From contig NZ_JAAKZW010000040.1 of assembly GCF_011044995.1 (NCBI RefSeq), forward strand, positions 1 to 42,998: DNA of 42,998 bases, read 5' to 3'. The stretch comes from Streptomyces mesophilus (GTDB lineage Bacteria > Actinomycetota > Actinomycetes > Streptomycetales > Streptomycetaceae). Positions 40,401 to 42,998 of the stretch are shown here, piece after piece; the first letter of the stretch is position 1, and every line of letters begins with the position of its first letter. The translations under genes and the position numbers were made by a program. Under the pieces are notes generated by a model. It saw nothing but the letters and a program-made list of their open reading frames with translations. It was not told where the DNA came from and ran no database searches.

Positions 40401-40677
40401 TAAGCAGGGCGTTGCCCTCGCTGGCGGTGGACGTGACGGACTTGATGCCGTCGACGGCTTCGAGGGAGTCCTCGAGCGGCTCGACGACCTGCTTCTCGAC
40501 CACGTCGGGAGAGGCGCCCTGGTACGGGGCGATCACCGAGACCATCGGCAGTTCGATGGAGGGAAGCAGCTGCTGCTTCAACTGGGGAATGGCGATCGCG
40601 CCGAAGGCCAGCGCGACGATCGACACCAGGCCGATCAGGGCCCGTTGGGCAAGGCTGAATCTGGACAGCCAGGACAT
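37495..40677 (-). CDS. RND family (HAE1/AcrB-type) efflux transporter
   Basis: Large exporter of 1060 aa with two repeats of one helix, a big extracytoplasmic loop and five helices. The first helix is LAQRALIGLVSIVALAFGAIAIPQL. PSIELPMVSVIAPYQGASPDVVEKQV opens the first porter loop. GALTIAIGRVVDDSIVVLENIKRHL is the TM4 proton-relay motif with its paired Asp. The second half contains FFDQGEQKVLSI. A Lys/Arg/Asp-rich cytoplasmic tail of about 45 residues ends it (KEKRAGKKAAKRAGKDK). No membrane-fusion partner or outer factor is adjacent, usual for Gram-positive members. The ATG at 40677 (MSWLSRFSL) follows AAAGGAAG; the longer frame has no proper signal. The two-component genes lie upstream on the same strand and may regulate it. 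Confidence 0.92.
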   Translation of the reverse strand: MSWLSRFSLAQRALIGLVSIVALAFGAIAIPQLKQQLLPSIELPMVSVIAPYQGASPDVVEKQVVEPLEDSLEAVDGIKSVTSTASEGNALLMASFDYGDGSKQLVADVQQAVNRARAQLPDDVDPQVVAGSTDDIPTVVLAASADGKDQQALADDLDRSVVPVLEGIDGVAQVAVDGVRDVEVSVTPDDAKLAKARLTSAALVQSLQAGGATLPAGSFDEDGKNRTVQVGGGFSSLEQIENLMVTGGEGSKAKPVRLGDVAKVEETEAKADSLTRTNGEPSLAIVITMDQDGSAVAISKAVEDELPSLRKDLGAGAELTVVSDQGPAVEKSISSLTTEGALGLAFAVIVILVFLASLRSTLVTAVSIPLSVVLALIVLWTRDLSLNMLTLGALTIAIGRVVDDSIVVLENIKRHLTYGEERKDAILNAVREVSGAVTSSTLTTVAVFLPIGLVGGMVGELFGSFSLTVTAALLASLIVSLTVVPVLSFWFLRAPKGTSEDPEEARAAAEAKEAKSILQRIYVPVLRFATRRRLTSVFLAIVVLVGTFGLAPMLKTNFFDQGEQKVLSIKQELEPGTSLAATDEATQKIEQVLDGVKEVKDHQVTVGSSGWLAAFGGGTDTNQASYQITLTDDAEYEATRDKIDAELAKLDGIGDTRIAAGDGFANQDLSVVVKAADAEVLDKAAEQVRSEVAKLDDVTDVQSDLAQSVPRISVRANDKAAAAGFNDATLGQIVAQSVRGTPSAKAILDDTERDVLVKSAKPATTVDELRNLPLGRVKLGDIAEVKVVDSPVSMTRIDGSRAATITAKPTGDNTGAVSASLQTKLNELEKELPDGATVAIGGVSEDQDEAFAALGLAMLAAIAIVFMLLVATFKSLAQPLILLVSIPFAATGAIGLLIATDTPMGVPALIGMLMLIGIVVTNAIVLIDLINQYRAQGLGVVESVIEGGRHRLRPILMTALATIFALLPMAAGVTGEGGFIGQPLAIVVIGGLLSSTLLTLLLVPTLYAMLELRKEKRAGKKAAKRAGKDKATKDKDAKRDKDIPQQPTDTDAAMADALDI

Positions 40678-40877
40678 GGGATGGGGACTTCCTTTGCTGG
40701 CGTATGCGGCAGGCGGGCGGGCACACGCGGGTGCTGCCCGGGCGAGCACGCGCGGGCCTGCCGTCGGTTGCCGACAGGGCGCAGGTGCCGCCCGCCTACA
40801 CGATCAGCCATCGCCGGAGCGGATTCCTCGCCCCGCGGACCCGTTTCCTTATACGGCGCCTACTGCGGGCGCAGTAC

Positions 40878-40907
40878 GGGCGCTCCATCCTTGGAGGGAG
40901 CGCGCCC
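40878..40907 (-). terminator. Possible weak terminator after the two-component genes
   Basis: GGGCGCTCC and GGAGGGAGCGCGCCC can form an imperfect stem in the 256-base gap between the regulator stop and the RND start. I see no coding sequence or further clear signal in that gap, so co-transcription with the RND gene remains possible. Confidence 0.35.
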
Positions 40908-40933
40908 GGCTCGTCCCGGTTCGCCTGTCCCGA

Positions 40934-41620
40934 TCAGTCGACCTTCGGCCGGACAAGTCCGGATTCGTAGGCGATGACGACGAGTTGGGCGCGGTCACGG
41001 GCGCCGAGCTTGGCCATCGCACGGTTCACATGGGTCTTCACGGTGAGCGGGCTGACGCTGAGCCGCTCGGCGATCTCGTCGTTGGACAGACCGCCCGCGA
41101 CCTGGACGAGCACCTCGCGCTCACGGCCGGTGAGCTGGGCGAGGCGTTCGGCGTGCGCGCCATCGCTGCCGTCTCCGTCGGAACTGCCGCCCTGCGCAAG
41201 GAACTTGGCGATCAGGCCTTTGGTCGCGACCGGCGAGAGCAGTGCGTCGCCGCCCGCCGCGACCCGGATCGCGTTGAGCAGTTCCTCGGGCTCGGAGCCC
41301 TTGCCGAGGAAGCCGGACGCGCCGGCCCGCAGGGACTGCACCACGTACTCGTCGACCTCGAAGGTGGTGAGCATCACCACGTGGACGTGGGTGAGTTCGG
41401 GGTCCTCGCTGATCGTCCGGGTCGCGGCGAGACCGTCCGTACCGGGCATCCGGATGTCCATGAGGACCACGTCGGCGCGTTCGGAGCGTGCGAGGGCGAC
41501 GGCCTCGGCGCCGTCGGAGGCCTCGCCCACGACCTCCATATCGGGCTCGGAGTCGACGAGCACCTTGAACGCGCTGCGCAGCAGGGCCTGGTCGTCGGCG
41601 AGCAGGACACGGATGGTCAT
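40934..41620 (-). CDS. NarL/LuxR family response regulator
   Basis: Response regulator of 228 aa. The receiver has the acidic pair in LLADDQALLRSAF, phospho-accepting Asp55 in VVLMDIRMPG, conserved Thr in VVMLTTFE, and Lys in GFLGKGSEPEELL. The linker SSDGDGSDGAHAE is followed by a LuxR/GerE helix-turn-helix, LTGREREVLVQVAGGLSNDEIAERLSVSPLTVKTHVNRAM. The ATG at 41620 gives a normal NarL-type start (MTIRVLLADD). It lies 52 bp after its kinase and 256 bp before the RND exporter, which is the nearest downstream gene on this strand. The binding site is unknown. Confidence 0.94.
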   Translation of the reverse strand: MTIRVLLADDQALLRSAFKVLVDSEPDMEVVGEASDGAEAVALARSERADVVLMDIRMPGTDGLAATRTISEDPELTHVHVVMLTTFEVDEYVVQSLRAGASGFLGKGSEPEELLNAIRVAAGGDALLSPVATKGLIAKFLAQGGSSDGDGSDGAHAERLAQLTGREREVLVQVAGGLSNDEIAERLSVSPLTVKTHVNRAMAKLGARDRAQLVVIAYESGLVRPKVD

Positions 41621-41672
41621 GATTTCTCCCCCGTACGGGATCGTGCGAAGCGCGACACCAAAGCCGTCCGGC

Positions 41673-42965
41673 TCACAGGCACTTGCGGGAGCGGGACGAC
41701 GACTGCTGGGCCTCGGTACTCAGGGGCAGGATCGCATGGACGCGGAAACCGCCTCCGTAGCGGGGGCCGGTGGTGCAGGTGCCACCGAGGGCCGAGACCC
41801 GCTCGCGCATCCCGATGAGACCGTGCCCGCCTTCGGACTTGGGGCTCGGTGTGTCGTGCGGGTGCCGTGCGTTGTCGTGCGGGTGCCGCGTCCCCTTGCC
41901 CTCCTCGGGCTGCGCACCGCCACCGCCGTTGTCGAGCACGGTGATCTCCAGGTTGCGGCTCACCCTGAGCACGCTGACCTCGGCCTTGGCACCCGTACCC
42001 GCGTGCTTCTGCACGTTGGTGAGCGCCTCCTGGATGATCCGGTACGCGGCCAGGTCCACGGCGGCCTGAAGGTGCTCGCCGTTGTCGTTGTGCACGAGCT
42101 CCACGGGGAGGCCGGCGGCACGGAAGGTGTCGAGCAGGTCGTCGAGGCGGGCGAGGCCCGGGGCCGGCTCGGTGGGTGCCTCGGGATCGCCGGACTGCCG
42201 GAGCAGGCCGACGGTGGCGCGCAGTTCGTTCAGCGCGGAGCGGCTGGCCTCGCGGACGTGGGCGAGGGCTTCCTTGGCCTGGTCGGGGCGCTTGTCCATG
42301 ACGTGCGATGCGACCCCGGCCTGAACGTTGACCAGGGCGATGTGGTGCGCGACGACATCGTGCAGATCGCGCGCGATACGGAGGCGCTCCTCGGCCACGC
42401 GGCGCAGGGCCTCCTGCTCGCGGGTGCGCTCCGCGCGCTCGGCGCGCTCCTGGATCGCGTCGACGAAGGCGCGGCGGCTGCGCAGGGCGTCACCGGCGGC
42501 GGCCGCGAGGCCGGCCCAGGCGATGACGCCGAGGTTCTCCTGGGCGTACCAGGGGAGCTTGCTCGTCAGCATCGCGGCCGCCGTCAGGACCGCCATGATC
42601 GGCAGGGTGAAGCGCCAGGTGGTGGGGCGGTTCGTCATCGAGGCCACCGTGAACAGGGCGATGACGACGGCCATCATCACGGGGGCGCGCTGTTCGCCGG
42701 TGAGCACCTCCACGAGGGAGGCGGCGACGGTGATGATCAGGACGAGCAGGGGGGTGCGGCGGCGGAACACCAGGGCGGCGGCGCTGATCACCATCAGGAC
42801 GACGCTGATCGCCTCGGGGGCGCGGCCGAAGTGGGGGCCGTGCAGGCCGTACGGCTCCACGAAGGAGGCGGTGACCATGCAGGCGAAGACGGCGAAGGCG
42901 AGGGTGGCGTCGAAGGCCAGGGGGTGGGCCGTCAGCCAGTCCCGGATGCGGGCGAGGGTGGTCAC
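41673..42965 (-). CDS. DesK/NarL-type membrane sensor histidine kinase
   Basis: Kinase of 430 aa with several helices in the N-terminal 160 residues, with short loops, so the signal is probably sensed in or near the membrane. The HisKA_3 box is LRIARDLHDVVAHHIALVNVQAG, typical of LuxR-partner kinases. The HATPase_c domain has IIQEALTNVQKHAG, VLDNGGGG and GGHGLIGMRERVSALGG. Between the N and G2 boxes lies an insertion with HPHDNARHPHDTP, coded by a direct repeat at about 41848-41892. The GTG at 42965 has only 33 bases before the window edge and no strong ribosome site, so upstream starts cannot be excluded. It is followed by its response regulator 52 bp later. Confidence 0.92.
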   Translation of the reverse strand: MTTLARIRDWLTAHPLAFDATLAFAVFACMVTASFVEPYGLHGPHFGRAPEAISVVLMVISAAALVFRRRTPLLVLIITVAASLVEVLTGEQRAPVMMAVVIALFTVASMTNRPTTWRFTLPIMAVLTAAAMLTSKLPWYAQENLGVIAWAGLAAAAGDALRSRRAFVDAIQERAERAERTREQEALRRVAEERLRIARDLHDVVAHHIALVNVQAGVASHVMDKRPDQAKEALAHVREASRSALNELRATVGLLRQSGDPEAPTEPAPGLARLDDLLDTFRAAGLPVELVHNDNGEHLQAAVDLAAYRIIQEALTNVQKHAGTGAKAEVSVLRVSRNLEITVLDNGGGGAQPEEGKGTRHPHDNARHPHDTPSPKSEGGHGLIGMRERVSALGGTCTTGPRYGGGFRVHAILPLSTEAQQSSSRSRKCL

Positions 42966-42998
42966 TTCGGGAACGGTACCGGGTGGATCGGGGTGGGG

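Noticed and set aside
37480..40977. 1165-codon open frame on the + strand opposite the RND gene
   Set aside because: It is the antisense shadow of the RND gene. The translation is biased to Arg, Gly, Asp and Leu with no domain, which is typical of GC-rich antisense frames.

Overview
The window is very GC-rich, codon-biased actinobacterial DNA with dense gene packing, GTG starts and four-base stop/start overlaps. Gene content and order fit a Streptomyces chromosome core. From memory, much of the set is also syntenic with the pimB'-NlpC/P60-trpD-ctaE-qcrCAB-ctaC-adoK-erpA region of Mycobacterium tuberculosis (about Rv2188c to Rv2205c). I see no tRNA, rRNA, insertion sequence, prophage or CRISPR array.

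Layout. 1-4.1 kb: a PimB-like GT4 glycosyltransferase diverging from a GT87 membrane glycosyltransferase, then a MATE exporter diverging from a PadR regulator across a palindromic operator. 4.6-6.2 kb: a winged-helix regulator with a SufR-like Cys tail and two cupins. 6.4-10.1 kb: a lipoprotein metallopeptidase and two tandem NlpC/P60 cell-wall hydrolases with long structured leaders. 10.4-13.2 kb: a zinc-ribbon/NYN-ribonuclease pair, then a rhomboid protease overlapping a stand-alone Lrp-type RAM domain. 13.3-18.6 kb: a small acidic secreted protein, an OmpR-type two-component system, a DASS/SLC13 permease and a glycerate kinase; the two promoters share 11-bp-spaced repeats. 18.6-20.3 kb: a SufS-like class-V aminotransferase behind a SAM-IV riboswitch with its own promoter and a six-codon leader ORF.

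20.3-31 kb is the respiratory core: trpD, then ctaE-qcrC-qcrA-qcrB (cytochrome bc1 and oxidase subunit III), a pseudo-receiver protein, an L,D-transpeptidase, and ctaC-ctaD-ctaF. Together these encode the bc1-aa3 supercomplex. The same palindrome, CCGAC-N5-GTCGG, lies at the ctaE start codon and in the ctaC/desulfurase divergent region. 31-37.4 kb is rich in sulfur, Fe-S and nucleotide metabolism: a cysteine desulfurase-TusA fusion, an adenosine-kinase-like PfkB protein, an anchored protein of unknown function, ErpA, and the Fe-S enzyme NadA. 37.5-43 kb holds an RND exporter and a NarL/DesK-type two-component system on the same strand.

The most interesting signals are regulatory: the shared palindrome of the oxidase/bc1 clusters, the shared direct repeats around the first two-component system, the SAM-IV leader with its mini-ORF, nested palindromes at the nadA promoter, and leader structures beside the hydrolase ribosome sites. 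I found no clearly new multi-gene defence or biosynthetic system; this is largely core chromosome.
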